Positions 35,791 through 46,040 of a stretch of DNA of 64,000 nt are shown here, in pieces (position 1 is the stretch's first letter; each line of letters starts with the position of its first letter). Source of the stretch: Aquibacillus kalidii (GTDB lineage Bacteria > Bacillota > Bacilli > Bacillales > Amphibacillaceae); assembly GCF_014280935.1 (NCBI RefSeq), contig NZ_JACLZI010000036.1:186001-250000 (forward strand), read 5' to 3'. The position numbers and the translations under genes are program-made. Below the pieces are notes generated by a model, which searched no databases, had not been told where the DNA came from, and was given only the letters and a program-made list of their open reading frames with translations.

Positions 35791-37908
35791 TTATGAATCT
35801 TTTTGTTGTTTTTCCTTCTCATCTAGTAAAACAGCTTTTCTAGAAAGATTAATACGGCCTTGTCTGTCAATTTCCTTAACTTTCACCATGATTTTATCAC
35901 CGATAGAAACGACATCTTCAACCTTGCCAATTCTTTCTTCAGCTAGTTCGGAAATATGAACAAGTCCTTCTTTTCCTTTAAATAACTCAGCAAATGCTCC
36001 AAACTTTTCTACTCGTTTTACTGTTGCCAAATACATTTCTCCAACTTGTACTTCACGAACAATATCTTCTATAATCTTTTTGGCTTTTTCATTCATTTCA
36101 CTTTCAGTAGAGGAGATGAACACATTACCATCCTGCTCAATATCAATTTTTACGCCAGTTTCATCAATAATCTTATTGATTTGCTTACCACTTGGTCCAA
36201 TAACATCACGTATTTTATCTGGATTAATATGCATCGTTAAGATCTTTGGAGCATATCTTGATAATTCATCTTTTGGCTCATTAATAGTTTCAAGCATATG
36301 ACCTAGAATGTGCATACGTCCTTTTTGAGCTTGAATCAAAGCTTCCTCTAAAATATCTCTTGAAAGTCCTTCAATTTTGATATCCATTTGTAAAGCAGTA
36401 ACACCGTTGGCAGTTCCAGCCACTTTAAAATCCATATCTCCTAAATGATCTTCCATACCCTGGATATCACTTAAAATCGTATAATCCTCTCCCGATTTGA
36501 CGAGACCCATAGCAATACCTGCGACTGGAGCCTTAATCGGAACACCCGCATCCATCATAGCAAGCGTACTTGCACAAATACTTGCTTGAGAAGTAGAGCC
36601 GTTTGATTCTAAAACTTCAGATACTAAACGGATCGTATAAGGAAATTCTTTTTCAGAAGGAACGACTACTTCGAGTGCACGCTCTCCTAATGCACCATGT
36701 CCAATTTCACGACGGCCTGGGCCTCTAATAGGACCAGTTTCTCCCACGCTGTAGGAAGGGAAATTATAGTGGTGCATAAACCGCTTAGACTCTTCCAAGT
36801 CTAATCCATCTAAAATCTGCACATCGCCTAAAGCACCTAGTGTACATATACTTAATGCCTGCGTTTGTCCCCGAGTGAATAATCCAGAACCGTGTGTTCG
36901 AGGTAGGACCCCAATACGCGAAGATAGTGGGCGAATTTCATCTGGCTTCCGACCATCAGGTCGAACCTTTTCCTTAGTAATTAAGCGACGAACCTCTTCT
37001 TTTACAATTTTATCCAAAACACCTTTTACTTGTTTAATTGTATCGTCATCAGCTTCTTGAGCTTCATAGGATTCAATTAGTTCTGCTTTGACTGCCTGAA
37101 TGGCATCCTCACGTGCATGCTTTTCTTGTACCTGAATTGCTTTTACCATAGCTTCTTTTGCCTTAGCTTCTACTTCTGCGGTTATAGCAGCATCAAGTTC
37201 ATACAATGTGACTTCCATTTTTTCTTTTCTAACTTCTGCAATCACTTTCTCTTGAAATTCAACTAATCGTTTAATTTCATTATGACCAAACATGATAGCT
37301 TCTAACATGATCTCTTCCGGTACTTCCTCAGCACCTGCTTCAACCATATTAATTGCATCTTTCGTACCTGCAACTATTAAATGGATATCACTTTTATCCT
37401 GTTGGTCGATTGTTGGGTTAATAATAAATTCGCCATCTACTCTACCAACAATAACTCCAGCAATAGGGCCACCGAATGGAATATTAGAAATTCCCAATGC
37501 AATAGAAGATCCAATCATTGCTGCAATCTCGGAAGGATTGTTTTGGTCCACACTCATAACTGTACTGATAACCTGTACTTCATTACGAAATCCGTCTGGA
37601 AATAATGGACGAATTGGTCGATCTATTAAACGAGAAGTCAGTATTGCCTTTTCACTAGGACGACCTTCTCTTTTTATAAAACCTCCTGGTATTTTACCAA
37701 CGGCATATAAACGTTCTTCGTAGTTAACAGTTAGTGGGAAAAATGGTAAATCTTTTGGTTCTTTAGATGCTGTAGCTGTAGCTAATACAGAAGTGTCACC
37801 ATATTGAACCATACAAGCTCCATTGGCTTGTTTAGCTAATTCTCCAATTTCAACCGTGAAAGGTTGTCCAGATATTTCTGTGGAGAATACTTTTTTTTCA
37901 TCTGCCAT
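35791..37908 (-). CDS. pnpA: Polynucleotide phosphorylase
   Basis: PNPase degrades RNA from the 3' end using phosphate and is a main exonuclease of mRNA decay. The 705-residue protein (same as B. subtilis) has two RNase PH domains (about 1-230 and 310-545) separated by a helical domain. A KH domain follows ([18 protein letters not shown]), then an S1 domain ([21 protein letters not shown]). The ATG at 37908 follows AGAGGAG; an in-frame ATG further upstream at 37929 overlaps that site. It stands downstream of rpsO but with its own leader. Confidence 0.98.
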   Translation of the reverse strand: MADEKKVFSTEISGQPFTVEIGELAKQANGACMVQYGDTSVLATATASKEPKDLPFFPLTVNYEERLYAVGKIPGGFIKREGRPSEKAILTSRLIDRPIRPLFPDGFRNEVQVISTVMSVDQNNPSEIAAMIGSSIALGISNIPFGGPIAGVIVGRVDGEFIINPTIDQQDKSDIHLIVAGTKDAINMVEAGAEEVPEEIMLEAIMFGHNEIKRLVEFQEKVIAEVRKEKMEVTLYELDAAITAEVEAKAKEAMVKAIQVQEKHAREDAIQAVKAELIESYEAQEADDDTIKQVKGVLDKIVKEEVRRLITKEKVRPDGRKPDEIRPLSSRIGVLPRTHGSGLFTRGQTQALSICTLGALGDVQILDGLDLEESKRFMHHYNFPSYSVGETGPIRGPGRREIGHGALGERALEVVVPSEKEFPYTIRLVSEVLESNGSTSQASICASTLAMMDAGVPIKAPVAGIAMGLVKSGEDYTILSDIQGMEDHLGDMDFKVAGTANGVTALQMDIKIEGLSRDILEEALIQAQKGRMHILGHMLETINEPKDELSRYAPKILTMHINPDKIRDVIGPSGKQINKIIDETGVKIDIEQDGNVFISSTESEMNEKAKKIIEDIVREVQVGEMYLATVKRVEKFGAFAELFKGKEGLVHISELAEERIGKVEDVVSIGDKIMVKVKEIDRQGRINLSRKAVLLDEKEKQQKDS

Positions 37909-38152
37909 ATTTGTTAGTACTCCTCTCATATGTGAAACTTACATGTACCATGCAGCTTACATGAAATACAGTTGACTTAAATATTTTTCATGTTAATGGT
38001 ATTTTTTAACTAGTGCATGTATTGTAGATAATTGTCCCTCGTCTAAAAGGGTGTTCAAAACAGAAGAATTTATGAATGGATTATTCCTTATTCTTCTTAT
38101 ATTTAATAACTTCTTTTAGGACTTCTTTATGTAAGAGTTTTTTTACGTACAG

Positions 38153-38177
38153 AAAAAGCGGGGTTTATCCCGCTTTT
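38153..38177 (-). terminator. terminator after rpsO
   Basis: On the minus strand AAAGCGGG / CCCGCTTT with a short loop is followed by TTTC. It lies 7 nt after the rpsO stop codon. Confidence 0.88.
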
Positions 38178-38184
38178 AAGTACA

Positions 38185-38454
38185 TTAACGACGTAATCCA
38201 AGCTTTTGGATTAATTCACGGTAGCGTGTTACGTCTTTGTTACGTAGGTAATTTAATAAGTTACGACGTTTACCTACCATTTTTAATAGACCACGACGAG
38301 AGTGGTGATCTTTTTTGTGAACACGTAAGTGCTCATTCAAGCTTGTAATTTCTTCCGTTAGGACAGCGATTTGAACCTCTGGAGAACCAGTGTCACTATC
38401 GTGAGTTTTATACTCATTGATGATCGCATTTTTACGCTCTTGTGTAAGTGCCAT
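38185..38454 (-). CDS. rpsO: Ribosomal protein S15
   Basis: S15 binds the central domain of 16S rRNA early in small-subunit assembly. The 89-residue product is the exact family length and contains [25 protein letters not shown] and the conserved [17 protein letters not shown]-binding region. The ATG at 38454 follows AGGAGGTGAATAG. In this phylum S15 commonly represses its own translation through a structured leader; the conserved leader here fits that. Confidence 0.99.
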   Translation of the reverse strand: MALTQERKNAIINEYKTHDSDTGSPEVQIAVLTEEITSLNEHLRVHKKDHHSRRGLLKMVGKRRNLLNYLRNKDVTRYRELIQKLGLRR

Positions 38455-38533
38455 CCTATTCACCTCCTATTATTTAAAACCCCAATCCCCTAGCAAACGT
38501 CGGAGACTCATATTGCCAAGTGGATGGTTTCCG
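38455..38533 (-). promoter_or_regulatory. rpsO mRNA leader (S15 autoregulation candidate)
   Basis: The roughly 80-nt leader contains the blocks TTGGCAATATGAGTCTCCG and TTTGCTAGGGG before the ribosome site, which resemble rpsO leaders of other Bacillaceae. S15 feedback on its own mRNA is known in the group; the fold here was not computed. Confidence 0.45.
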
Positions 38534-38539
38534 TATCTT

Positions 38540-38568
38540 AGAGTACATCTTTTTGAAGAAAAAAGCAA
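38540..38568 (-). promoter_or_regulatory. candidate rpsO promoter
   Basis: On the minus strand TTGCTT (38563-38568), a 17-nt spacer and TACTCT (38540-38545). The -35 is good, the -10 weak. Confidence 0.4.
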
Positions 38569-38639
38569 GTGTTTGCTCTAATTAGATCTCAATAAATAAT
38601 GGAAACACATAATTAATTCGTTTTACCCAGTAAAAAAAG

Positions 38640-39587
38640 TTATAAAGTCTCTACATTAAAATAAGAGCGTACTTCTTTCTCATCAGCTTTCAATTGCGAA
38701 AACAGTTCCGCCGTGTCGCTTAACTTTCTTTCATCTCGAATATATTTTTTCCATTCTATTACTAATTCTTTCCCATATATATCCTCTTTATAATCAAAAA
38801 TATGAACTTCTATTGATGGTAATTCTCTATTTTCTTGAAATGTTGGTTTATATCCTAAATTGGCCATTCCAAAATATCTATTTTTTTCAACTTTAATAGC
38901 GACCGCATAAACCCCTACTTTTGGAAAAAAATAGTTATCTGCTGGCTGGATGTTAGCTGTTGGATAGCCTATTGTTCGTCCTCGCTTGTCACCTTCCACT
39001 ACAACTCCACGTATTTTTAACGGTCTACCTAATAAATCATTTGCTGCTTCAATATTCCCACTTAATAAATGTTTCCTAATCCTCGTTGAACTTATCTTTT
39101 CTAAATCCTCTTGTACTTTTCCTACTACGGTTGTCTTAAACTTTCCTCTAGAATGTTCTTCAATGGTATTCATTGAACCTTTACCCATGTGCCCATAACT
39201 AAAATCAAAACCGGCCACTAAGGACGTTATGTTTAGTCCAATTATAAAATCATCTATAAAGACTTGTGGAGACAATTTGGATAGCTCAAGGTTAAACGTG
39301 ATAACGTACAATCTGTCGATACCCATTTGTTCAAGTAAACGCTGCTTTTCAATTAGTGGCGTTATATAGCTAGCATGTTGCTTATCTTTCCTCAACACAA
39401 CAGAAGGATGGGGAGTGAACGTTATCACCGCACTTTCCTTTCCCTGATCTTTGGCAATCGAATGTGCCGTCTGGATTACTTTCTGGTGTCCCCTATGTAT
39501 TCCATCAAAAAAACCAATAGCTGCAACTGTATTAGGCAATTGATGTCTACATAATTGGTGAGGATAGGTTAACCTAATCACTTCCAT
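38640..39587 (-). CDS. ribF: Bifunctional riboflavin kinase/FAD synthetase
   Basis: This enzyme phosphorylates riboflavin to FMN and adenylates FMN to FAD (called RibC in B. subtilis). The 315-residue enzyme has an N-terminal nucleotidyltransferase domain (GFFDGIHRGHQKVI at residues 26-39, later FDFSYGHMGKG and STRIRKHL) and a C-terminal flavokinase domain (GRTIGYPTANI, then MANLGYKPTF and EVHIFDY). The ATG at 39587 follows GAGGTGATG and lies 16 nt after truB. In B. subtilis FMN made by this enzyme feeds riboswitch control of riboflavin genes. Confidence 0.97.
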   Translation of the reverse strand: MEVIRLTYPHQLCRHQLPNTVAAIGFFDGIHRGHQKVIQTAHSIAKDQGKESAVITFTPHPSVVLRKDKQHASYITPLIEKQRLLEQMGIDRLYVITFNLELSKLSPQVFIDDFIIGLNITSLVAGFDFSYGHMGKGSMNTIEEHSRGKFKTTVVGKVQEDLEKISSTRIRKHLLSGNIEAANDLLGRPLKIRGVVVEGDKRGRTIGYPTANIQPADNYFFPKVGVYAVAIKVEKNRYFGMANLGYKPTFQENRELPSIEVHIFDYKEDIYGKELVIEWKKYIRDERKLSDTAELFSQLKADEKEVRSYFNVETL

Positions 39588-39603
39588 ATTTCATCACCTC
39601 TTT

Positions 39604-40512
39604 CTAATGCCTGAATACTCGAACAGGCTTTATTTCTTGATCATTATTTGGATGAAACTGATAGATAGCTACTAACTTATCCTTGTATTGAACTCTAAAT
39701 GGATTTGTATCTGGTAATGGCTTCGGCCTAGGAAGTTTTTGCCCATTTAAAACCTTATTTTCCGTTTCTACATCAACGTAAATAACATCTAAATGATCGA
39801 CTCCTGCTTGAATAGGAGATAGTAGAAGATCGACTTCTTCCTTACTAATCGCTTTCTCAATTTGATCAAAAGTGTATGAGTTTTCCTTTTTGAAATTTCC
39901 CGTTTGAATTCTGACTAAACTAGACATATGGGCAGGATAGCCAAGTGCCTGTCCTATATCTACACAAAGAGTGCGAATATAGGTCCCTTTAGAACATTCC
40001 ACTTGAAATTGGACTGTTTGATTACCCTTTTCATCTAAAGGGGTATAGGACAACATTTCTATATGGTGAATGGTTATGGTTCGAGTATGGCGCTCCACAG
40101 TCTTACCCTCACGAGCATACTCATATAACTTCTTCCCATTCACCTTAACAGCAGAATACATAGGAGGAATTTGTTCGATTTGACCTAAAAATTGATTAAG
40201 TACTTTTTTTAATTGATCTTCAGAAAATTCCTGTTTTAATGGTTTTGTATCTACAACTAAACCGTAGCTATCTTCTGTTTCAGTTGAGATACCTAAGGTT
40301 ATTTCTGCTATGTATATTTTAGTAGTATCCGTTAAGTATGGGACTACTTTCGTTGCCTCTCCAATACAAATAGGGAGAACACCCTCAACCTCTGGGTCAA
40401 GCGTGCCTGTATGGCCTACTTTTTTTGTCTTTAGTAACTTTCTTATTTTCATTACACAATCATGGGAAGTAAACCCTTTTGGCTTCCATAAAGGAAGTAT
40501 TCCATTCATCAT
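39604..40512 (-). CDS. truB: tRNA pseudouridine(55) synthase
   Basis: TruB isomerises U55 in the T-loop of tRNAs and acts as a tRNA chaperone. The 302-residue protein has the catalytic Asp in GHTGTLDPEVEGVLP, the KVGHTG block, and the RNA-binding PPMYSAVKVNGKKLYEYAREG and CSKGTYIRTL motifs. Two consecutive ATGs exist (40512, 40509); the second is better spaced from GGAGG, so the product may be one residue shorter. It lies between rbfA and ribF as in B. subtilis, although a hairpin between rbfA and truB may reduce readthrough. Confidence 0.97.
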   Translation of the reverse strand: MMNGILPLWKPKGFTSHDCVMKIRKLLKTKKVGHTGTLDPEVEGVLPICIGEATKVVPYLTDTTKIYIAEITLGISTETEDSYGLVVDTKPLKQEFSEDQLKKVLNQFLGQIEQIPPMYSAVKVNGKKLYEYAREGKTVERHTRTITIHHIEMLSYTPLDEKGNQTVQFQVECSKGTYIRTLCVDIGQALGYPAHMSSLVRIQTGNFKKENSYTFDQIEKAISKEEVDLLLSPIQAGVDHLDVIYVDVETENKVLNGQKLPRPKPLPDTNPFRVQYKDKLVAIYQFHPNNDQEIKPVRVFRH

Positions 40513-40639
40513 ACTACCTCCTACAGGGTAATTTTTTAGACAACTCTTAATAATTTGTAAAGAAAACTTCGATCAGGTTAATCACATTTATCCTCTTAAG
40601 ATATTATATACCATTCGTCAAAACAATCTTATACACAAC

Positions 40640-40673
40640 AAAACCCTTGTTTAAAGTTTATAACAAGGGTTTT
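40640..40673 (-). terminator. terminator-like hairpin after rbfA
   Basis: A perfect 12-bp stem (AAAACCCTTGTT / AACAAGGGTTTT) with a 10-nt loop lies between rbfA and truB. The following minus-strand sequence GTTGTG lacks a T run beyond the stem, so termination is probably partial. A TATAAT about 50 nt further on (near 40601-40606) could restart transcription for truB. Confidence 0.6.
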
Positions 40674-40692
40674 ATCACGTAAATAGATTTCC

Positions 40693-41043
40693 TTATTCTC
40701 CCGAACTGTTTAGATCACGCAGAATATGTTCAATTCTATTCCCTTTTTCAATGGCTTCATCAAATTCAAAGAATAGTTCAGGTGTTTTTCTTAATCGAAT
40801 TCTTTTGCCAATTTCGGAACGAATGAAACCTTTTGCTTTCGCAAGACCAACAAGTGTATCCTGCTTTTGTTTATCCTCTCCTAAAACAGAGATGAAAACT
40901 TTTGCTTGCTGTAGATCACCAGTCACTTCAACATCTGTAACTGTAACAAAACCTACACGTGGGTCCTTAATCTTTCTGCCGATTATGTCACCCAATTCTT
41001 TTTTCATTTGTTCGCCTACACGATTCGCTCTTAGATCACTCAT
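40693..41043 (-). CDS. rbfA: 30S ribosome-binding factor A
   Basis: RbfA is a cold-shock-associated maturation factor that binds the 30S subunit near helix 1 of 16S rRNA. The 116-residue KH-like protein is full length and begins [21 protein letters not shown], with [24 protein letters not shown] split across the central strands and a C-terminal [18 protein letters not shown] chose the ATG at 41043 (GAGGTG 9 nt upstream); a GTG at 41055 lies inside the ribosome site. It is part of the conserved infB-ylxP-rbfA-truB-ribF series. Confidence 0.96.
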   Translation of the reverse strand: MSDLRANRVGEQMKKELGDIIGRKIKDPRVGFVTVTDVEVTGDLQQAKVFISVLGEDKQKQDTLVGLAKAKGFIRSEIGKRIRLRKTPELFFEFDEAIEKGNRIEHILRDLNSSGE

Positions 41044-41110
41044 CTTAAAAATCACCTCTTCAAAGATTGAGGGAATATTATAGGTGGCTCATGTATAACA
41101 TGAACATAAC

Positions 41111-41389
41111 TTATAACCATTCAATAGTTGTTGTTGTACGTTCAATCTCTGGAAAAGAATCGATCAAGCGAAAAGCCTGATGAATGACCCTTTCCGACTG
41201 AACGTTATCACTGGAAATAGTAACAAGACCAAATTGTGTTCGTTGCCATAAGTCTTGAAATGCTATTTCACTTATAGCAATATTATAATCATTTTGTACT
41301 CTTGTTATTATTTTTTTTATTACAGATCGTTTTTGCTTTAATGATTGTGATTCATAAATAAAGCATTCTACTTCTGCATAAAGGATCAT
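41111..41389 (-). CDS. ylxP: YlxP-type DUF503 protein
   Basis: This conserved 92-residue protein of the DUF503 family lies between infB and rbfA in most Firmicutes and is presumed to act in ribosome assembly; B. subtilis YlxP has been proposed as a ribosome-binding factor. Visible family blocks are [23 protein letters not shown] (positions about 18-40) and the C-terminal [11 protein letters not shown]. Its ATG overlaps the infB stop codon in ATGA, indicating coupling. Confidence 0.92.
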   Translation of the reverse strand: MILYAEVECFIYESQSLKQKRSVIKKIITRVQNDYNIAISEIAFQDLWQRTQFGLVTISSDNVQSERVIHQAFRLIDSFPEIERTTTTIEWL

Positions 41390-43500
41390 TTACGCTCGAT
41401 TTCCTCCATAATATAGGCTTCAAATATGTCGCCTTCTTTAATATCATTGAAGTTCTCTACTGTAATACCACACTCATAGTTTTGTGCAACTTCTTTAACA
41501 TCATCCTTAAATCTTTTCAATGTGTCAATTTCACCTTCGTAAATGACAACTCCATCACGAATCACACGAACACCAGCGTCACGCGAAATTTTACCATCAG
41601 TTACATAGCTTCCGGCAATAGTACCAATTTTCGACACTTTAAAGATTTCACGCACTTCTGCCTGGCCGATAACTTTTTCTTGAAATTCTGGATCAAGCAT
41701 CCCTTTCATAGCAGACTCAATCTCTTCTATTACTTTATAAATAATTCTATGAAGTCTTACGTCTACTTTTTCTGTTTCAGCTGCTTTTTTAGCATTCACA
41801 TCAGGTCTAACATTAAAGCCAATTACAATAGCATTCGATGCAGAAGCTAAGATAATATCAGATTCTGTAATCGCACCTACACCAGTGTGAATAATACGTA
41901 CTTTAACGCCTTCCACTTCAATTTTTTCTAATGAGGATGCTAATGCTTCAGCAGAACCCTGTACATCTGCTTTCAAAATTAGATTAATGTCTTTTACTTC
42001 CCCTTGCTTAATTTGCTCAAATAAGTCATCTAAACTTACTCTTGCTTTATCTCCACGTTTCTCTTCGATTTGCTTTTGTTGTCTGGCTTCACCAATTTGA
42101 CGTGCTTTCTTCTCATCATCAAACACAACAAAGCGATCACCAGCTTGAGGTACTTCATTTAACCCTGTAACCTCGACTGGTGTAGAAGGTCCTGCTGTTT
42201 TAACACGTCGTCCTATATCATTAACCATTGCACGTACACGACCAAACGTATTACCAACTACAATAGGATCACCTACATGTAGTGTCCCGTTTTGAACTAA
42301 TAAAGTGGCAACCGATCCACGTCCTTTATCCAACTCTGCTTCAATCACAGTACCACTTGCATTACGATCTGGATTAGCTTTCAATTCCTCGACCTCTGCT
42401 ACTAATTGAATCATTTCAATTAGGTCTTCAATACCTTCACGCTTAATAGCAGATAGTTGAACAAAGATCGTTTCGCCACCCCAGTCTTCTGCAATTAAAC
42501 CATGTTCCGTTAATTCCTGCATAACACGGTCAGGGTTAGCCCCTTCTTTATCCATTTTGTTTACAGCTACAATGATCGGCACCTCTGCTGCTTTAGCATG
42601 ATTAATTGCTTCAATGGTTTGAGGCATAACACCGTCATCTGCAGCAACAACTAGAATTGCAATGTCTGTTACTTGTGCTCCACGTGAACGCATGCTTGTA
42701 AATGCTGCGTGTCCCGGAGTGTCTAAGAAAGTTATTTTCTTTCCTTTATTTTCAATTTGGTAAGCACCAATGTGTTGCGTAATTCCACCTGCTTCACCTT
42801 CTGTTACTTTCGTATCACGAATAGAATCAAGTAAAGTTGTTTTACCATGGTCAACGTGTCCCATGATCGTTACGACTGCAGGTCTTTCAATTAAGTCGTC
42901 TGTATTATCTTCTTCAATAAACGTTTCGATTGCTATCTCATCGACGACTTCTTGTTTCTCAACTTCCACACCATATTCTTCACAGATTAATTCGATAGAA
43001 TCATCGTCAAGATCTTGGTTTTTAGTTGCCATTACACCAAGGAACATTAACTTTTTAATGATTTCGCTAGTATCTTTCCCTAATTTCTCAGCTAGGTCAC
43101 CAACAGTTAAATTTCCAATGTAAGTAACTTTAGAAGTTGTTTCTTGTTTACTTGCTTGTTTCTCATTTTGGTTTGTTGCATTTGTGTTATTGTTTTTATT
43201 ATTCATATTTTTATTTCCCTTACCTTTAGATTTGGCTGACTGATTGTTCGCACTTTGTTTTTCTTTAGGTTGGGATTTAGCATTTTTAGATTGATTGTTT
43301 TTATTACTTTGATTTGAGGATTTCTCTTCTTTTGCAGTACTTTTTCCTGCAAACAATTTATCTAATTCAACCTTTGTTTCATCAGAAATTGTAGACATAT
43401 GGTTAGAGACTTCTACTTTTAACTCTTTTAATTTATTAATAATCACTTTACTAGATAAGTTCTTTTCCTTTGCATATTCATAAACGCGCATTTTGCTCAT
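41386..43500 (-). CDS. infB: Translation initiation factor IF-2
   Basis: IF-2 is the GTPase that delivers fMet-tRNA to the 30S subunit and promotes subunit joining. The 704-residue protein starts with an IF2_N domain ([15 protein letters not shown]), a Lys/Asn/Gln-rich low-complexity linker (about 50-120), and a second IF2_N ([14 protein letters not shown]). The G domain follows ([21 protein letters not shown]), then the beta-barrel and fMet-binding C2 domain. The ATG at 43500 follows GGGGGTGAA. The linker is shorter than in B. subtilis (716 aa). It is 4 nt after ylxQ. Confidence 0.98.
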   Translation of the reverse strand: MSKMRVYEYAKEKNLSSKVIINKLKELKVEVSNHMSTISDETKVELDKLFAGKSTAKEEKSSNQSNKNNQSKNAKSQPKEKQSANNQSAKSKGKGNKNMNNKNNNTNATNQNEKQASKQETTSKVTYIGNLTVGDLAEKLGKDTSEIIKKLMFLGVMATKNQDLDDDSIELICEEYGVEVEKQEVVDEIAIETFIEEDNTDDLIERPAVVTIMGHVDHGKTTLLDSIRDTKVTEGEAGGITQHIGAYQIENKGKKITFLDTPGHAAFTSMRSRGAQVTDIAILVVAADDGVMPQTIEAINHAKAAEVPIIVAVNKMDKEGANPDRVMQELTEHGLIAEDWGGETIFVQLSAIKREGIEDLIEMIQLVAEVEELKANPDRNASGTVIEAELDKGRGSVATLLVQNGTLHVGDPIVVGNTFGRVRAMVNDIGRRVKTAGPSTPVEVTGLNEVPQAGDRFVVFDDEKKARQIGEARQQKQIEEKRGDKARVSLDDLFEQIKQGEVKDINLILKADVQGSAEALASSLEKIEVEGVKVRIIHTGVGAITESDIILASASNAIVIGFNVRPDVNAKKAAETEKVDVRLHRIIYKVIEEIESAMKGMLDPEFQEKVIGQAEVREIFKVSKIGTIAGSYVTDGKISRDAGVRVIRDGVVIYEGEIDTLKRFKDDVKEVAQNYECGITVENFNDIKEGDIFEAYIMEEIERK

Positions 43501-43504
43501 ACGT

Positions 43505-43819
43505 TCACCCCCGAATAGATTTATCGAGTAACGATGTTATTTTCTTAGCGAATCCATCATCTAAGATTGAAATAGCTACCCTTCCGGATTTTCCCATTGC
43601 CTGTGAAATTGTATCTCTGTCATCTACAATTCTATATGGTACGTTATAGTACGAACATTTATCTATAATCTTTTTTCTAGTGTTTGGTCCGGTATCACTA
43701 GCTAAAAGCACCAATTTAGCTTGTTGTTTTTGAATTTCACGAACAATAAGTTCCTCGCCGAGTGTACATTTTCTGGCACGGAATGCTAATCCCAACATGT
43801 TCAAATAATCTTTACTCAA
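43505..43819 (-). CDS. rplGA: L7Ae-type K-turn-binding protein YlxQ
   Basis: This 104-residue protein of the L7Ae/L30e/S12e family is known in B. subtilis as YlxQ/RplGA, which binds kink-turn RNA in vitro. Motifs include [33 protein letters not shown] and the loop region VPYRIV. The start codon is TTG at 43819, overlapping the end of rnpM by 8 nt, with AGAAGG upstream inside that gene. The cellular RNA target is not certain. It lies within the nusA-infB operon. Confidence 0.93.
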   Translation of the reverse strand: MSKDYLNMLGLAFRARKCTLGEELIVREIQKQQAKLVLLASDTGPNTRKKIIDKCSYYNVPYRIVDDRDTISQAMGKSGRVAISILDDGFAKKITSLLDKSIRG

Positions 43820-44093
43820 TTTTTTTACCTTCTATGACTAATTTTAGTTGTTCATAGATCACTGGATCAACTGTTGTGCTGAGATGTCGCCCTAAGATAT
43901 TGTTACTCTCAGCTTTCTCAACAACTGTGATGTCTTTGGATACATATGCTCCCCGACCATTTTTTTTACCAGACGGGTCTACAAACACTTCACCCTCTTT
44001 ATTGCGAACAACCCGAATTAGGTCCTGCTTAGGTTTCATTTCTTGTGTAACTACACACTTTCTAAGAGGTGTTTTTTTGTTTGTTTTTGCCAT
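43812..44093 (-). CDS. rnpM: RNase P modulator RnpM (YlxR)
   Basis: This 93-residue YlxR-family protein is nucleic-acid-binding; the B. subtilis protein was recently reported to bind RNase P RNA and modulate its activity (hence RnpM) and is also described as a nucleoid-linked regulator. The family core is visible: PLRKCVVTQEMKPKQDLIRVV, then DPSGKKNGRGAYVSKD. The ATG at 44093 follows AAGGAGG, 12 nt after nusA. The downstream gene ylxQ overlaps it. Confidence 0.93.
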   Translation of the reverse strand: MAKTNKKTPLRKCVVTQEMKPKQDLIRVVRNKEGEVFVDPSGKKNGRGAYVSKDITVVEKAESNNILGRHLSTTVDPVIYEQLKLVIEGKKIE

Positions 44094-44105
44094 ATGAATA
44101 CCTCC

Positions 44106-45215
44106 TTATTCAAATAGATCTTCATCGATCTCAGAATAGGTTTCTTCCTCTTCATAGGAATCTGTAGACAATAGACCTTCTTCTCTTGCTTCCGATTCAC
44201 TTTTTATATCTATTTTCCAACCAGTAAGCTTAGCAGCTAAACGTGCATTTTGCCCACGTTTTCCAATTGCTAAAGATAATTGATAATCAGGAACGATAAC
44301 AGTAGTTGCCTTTTCTTCCTCATTAACTTTCACTTCCACCACTTTAGAAGGACTTAAAGCATTGGAGACATACACTACTGGGTCTTCTGAATATTCGACG
44401 ATATCGATTTTTTCCCCTTTTAATTCATTTACAATCGCCTGGACACGTTGCCCTCTCTGCCCAACACATGAACCAACCGGATCAACTTCAGGATTTGAAG
44501 CATAAACTGAGATTTTAGAACGGTCGCCTGCTTCCCTTGCTACAGAACGAATCTCAACCGTACCATCATATATTTCAGGAACTTCCATTTCGAATAACCT
44601 TTTAAGTAATCCTGGATGTGTACGTGACACAAAAACATTAGGTCCCTTATTCGTATTTTCTACTTTAGTAACAAAAACCTTTAAACGATCGTGCACATTA
44701 TATTCTTCTGTTGGCATTTGTTCACTGTCCGGTAGTTTTGCTTCTATTTTTCCAAGGTTAACATATATAAAGCGAGGATCTTTCCTTTGAATAATTCCTG
44801 TCATTATGTCCTCTTCTCTATCTATGTACTCACTAAAAATAACGCCTCGTTCCGCTTCACGAACTCGTTGTGTTACGACTTGTTTTGCAGCTTGAGCTGC
44901 AATTCTACCAAAATCCTTTGGCGTAACTTCTATTTCCATAACATCGCCAATTTCATAGTTCGGGTTCAACTGCTTTGCTTCCTCAAGCGAAATCTGTTGT
45001 TGTTGATCATCCACTTCTTCAACAATATCCTTTCGAGCATAAACATGCATCGAGCCAGATTGTTCATTTAAATCAACTCTAACATTCGTAGCAGATTTAA
45101 AATTTTTCTTATAAGCTGAAATAAGAGCAGCCTCAAGGGCCTCCATTAAAATGTTTTTATCGATACCTTTTTCTCTTTCCAAATAATCAATGGCATCAAA
45201 AAGCTCACTACTCAC
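44106..45215 (-). CDS. nusA: Transcription termination/antitermination factor NusA
   Basis: NusA binds RNA polymerase, promotes pausing and stimulates intrinsic termination. The 369-residue protein has an N-terminal polymerase-binding domain (1-135), S1 domain (about 136-200), and two KH domains ([18 protein letters not shown] and [21 protein letters not shown]). As in other Gram-positives it lacks the C-terminal acidic repeats of E. coli NusA. The start is GTG at 45215, 8 nt after GGGGG. Its operon leader carries a hairpin that could be a NusA-dependent attenuator. Confidence 0.98.
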   Translation of the reverse strand: MSSELFDAIDYLEREKGIDKNILMEALEAALISAYKKNFKSATNVRVDLNEQSGSMHVYARKDIVEEVDDQQQQISLEEAKQLNPNYEIGDVMEIEVTPKDFGRIAAQAAKQVVTQRVREAERGVIFSEYIDREEDIMTGIIQRKDPRFIYVNLGKIEAKLPDSEQMPTEEYNVHDRLKVFVTKVENTNKGPNVFVSRTHPGLLKRLFEMEVPEIYDGTVEIRSVAREAGDRSKISVYASNPEVDPVGSCVGQRGQRVQAIVNELKGEKIDIVEYSEDPVVYVSNALSPSKVVEVKVNEEEKATTVIVPDYQLSLAIGKRGQNARLAAKLTGWKIDIKSESEAREEGLLSTDSYEEEETYSEIDEDLFE

Positions 45216-45233
45216 TTTTTTTCCCCCTTAATA

Positions 45234-45704
45234 TTAAAATGTTACTGCTAACCGAGCTTTTGCAATTTTTTCAAAAGGAATTTCAATTTCTTTCTTTTTC
45301 GTTTTAACTTTAATTTCTATTACAGCTATATCATTTTCAAAAGACTTTAAAATACCTTCAAACTCTTTTGCATCATGAAGTGGCTCATATAACTTAATGT
45401 AAACATTATTTTCTAAGTTGCTAAGAAAGTCCTTTTTCTTTTTTAAAGGACGTTCTGCACCTGGTGATGACACCTCTAAAAAATAAGGGAATGTAATCGG
45501 GTCGTCTGCGTCTAATTTTTCACTTAGTTTCTCTGATACTTGCCCACACTCCTCAATGTCGACACCACCATCTTTGTCAACAAAAATGCGTAGAAACCAG
45601 TTTGGCCCTTCTTTTTCAAATTCAACATCAACAAGTTCTAGGCTCATTTCTTCAAGTATTGGTAGTACTAATTGCTCTGTCTGTTCCGTTACTTTATTAC
45701 TCAC
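45234..45704 (-). CDS. rimP: Ribosome maturation factor RimP
   Basis: RimP assists late 30S assembly, acting on the S12/S19 regions. The 156-residue protein equals the B. subtilis length. It has the N-terminal domain ([19 protein letters not shown] spans about 29-47), the hallmark [12 protein letters not shown], and a C-terminal SH3-like barrel. The start is GTG at 45704, with AAAGGAGGG upstream. It is first of the rimP-nusA-rnpM-ylxQ-infB operon and is preceded by a leader of about 270 nt. Confidence 0.97.
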   Translation of the reverse strand: MSNKVTEQTEQLVLPILEEMSLELVDVEFEKEGPNWFLRIFVDKDGGVDIEECGQVSEKLSEKLDADDPITFPYFLEVSSPGAERPLKKKKDFLSNLENNVYIKLYEPLHDAKEFEGILKSFENDIAVIEIKVKTKKKEIEIPFEKIAKARLAVTF

Positions 45705-45971
45705 TAAAATTCCCTCCTTTTAAGCACTACTAATGGTCCTCGGATAAATACCTTTTGTAATTAGTATATTCAACTATACACTTTTCATTTAAAAGCAATA
45801 CTTGGAAAGTATAACTACAAAACCCTTGCCAAAAATTGGCAAGGGAACATATCGAATTCCATCCTAATTCAGGGACTCTTTTTGCTGCGACAGGTCAGAT
45901 CAAAAAGACATAAGTATGAAAGAAAGAGTGGGTTTCCCCACTCTCTCTTTCTTACGTATCATTGCTTACCA
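45705..45971 (-). promoter_or_regulatory. Long structured leader of rimP-nusA operon
   Basis: The predicted transcript start near 45971 leaves about 267 nt before rimP. In order the leader carries a GC-rich hairpin (AGAGTGGG / CCCACTCT, tetraloop GAAA, 45925-45944, with longer flanking pairing), then the sequence AATTAGGATGGAATTCG, then a terminator-like hairpin (45818-45845). B. subtilis nusA is reported to be autoregulated by NusA-dependent termination in its operon leader; this layout would fit. No protein gene lies in this gap. Confidence 0.5.
45818..45845 (-). terminator. attenuator-like terminator in rimP leader
   Basis: On the minus strand CCCTTGCCA / TGGCAAGGG with an ATTTT loop is followed by only TTTTGTAG. 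The short, interrupted T run is what one expects of a terminator that needs help from NusA. It lies about 115 nt before rimP and after the predicted promoter, so it would act on rimP-nusA rather than on polC alone. Confidence 0.65.
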
Positions 45972-45977
45972 CTATAA

Positions 45978-46006
45978 AATATAACACATCTTTGTTAATT
46001 ATGCAA
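45978..46006 (-). promoter_or_regulatory. candidate sigma-A promoter of rimP-nusA operon
   Basis: On the minus strand TTGCAT (46001-46006), an exact 17-nt spacer and TATATT (45978-45983) lie just after the polC stop codon. Confidence 0.6.
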
Positions 46007-46040
46007 GAATATACCAACTAGTAATAGATTATCGTTTTTT

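Noticed and set aside
45853-45869. T-box riboswitch-like sequence AATTAGGATGGAATTCG followed by a terminator hairpin
   Set aside because: The match to the T-box core is imperfect, the predicted leader is short, and no stem I with AGTA/GNTG-type motifs could be recognised. The downstream genes rimP-nusA are not typical T-box targets.
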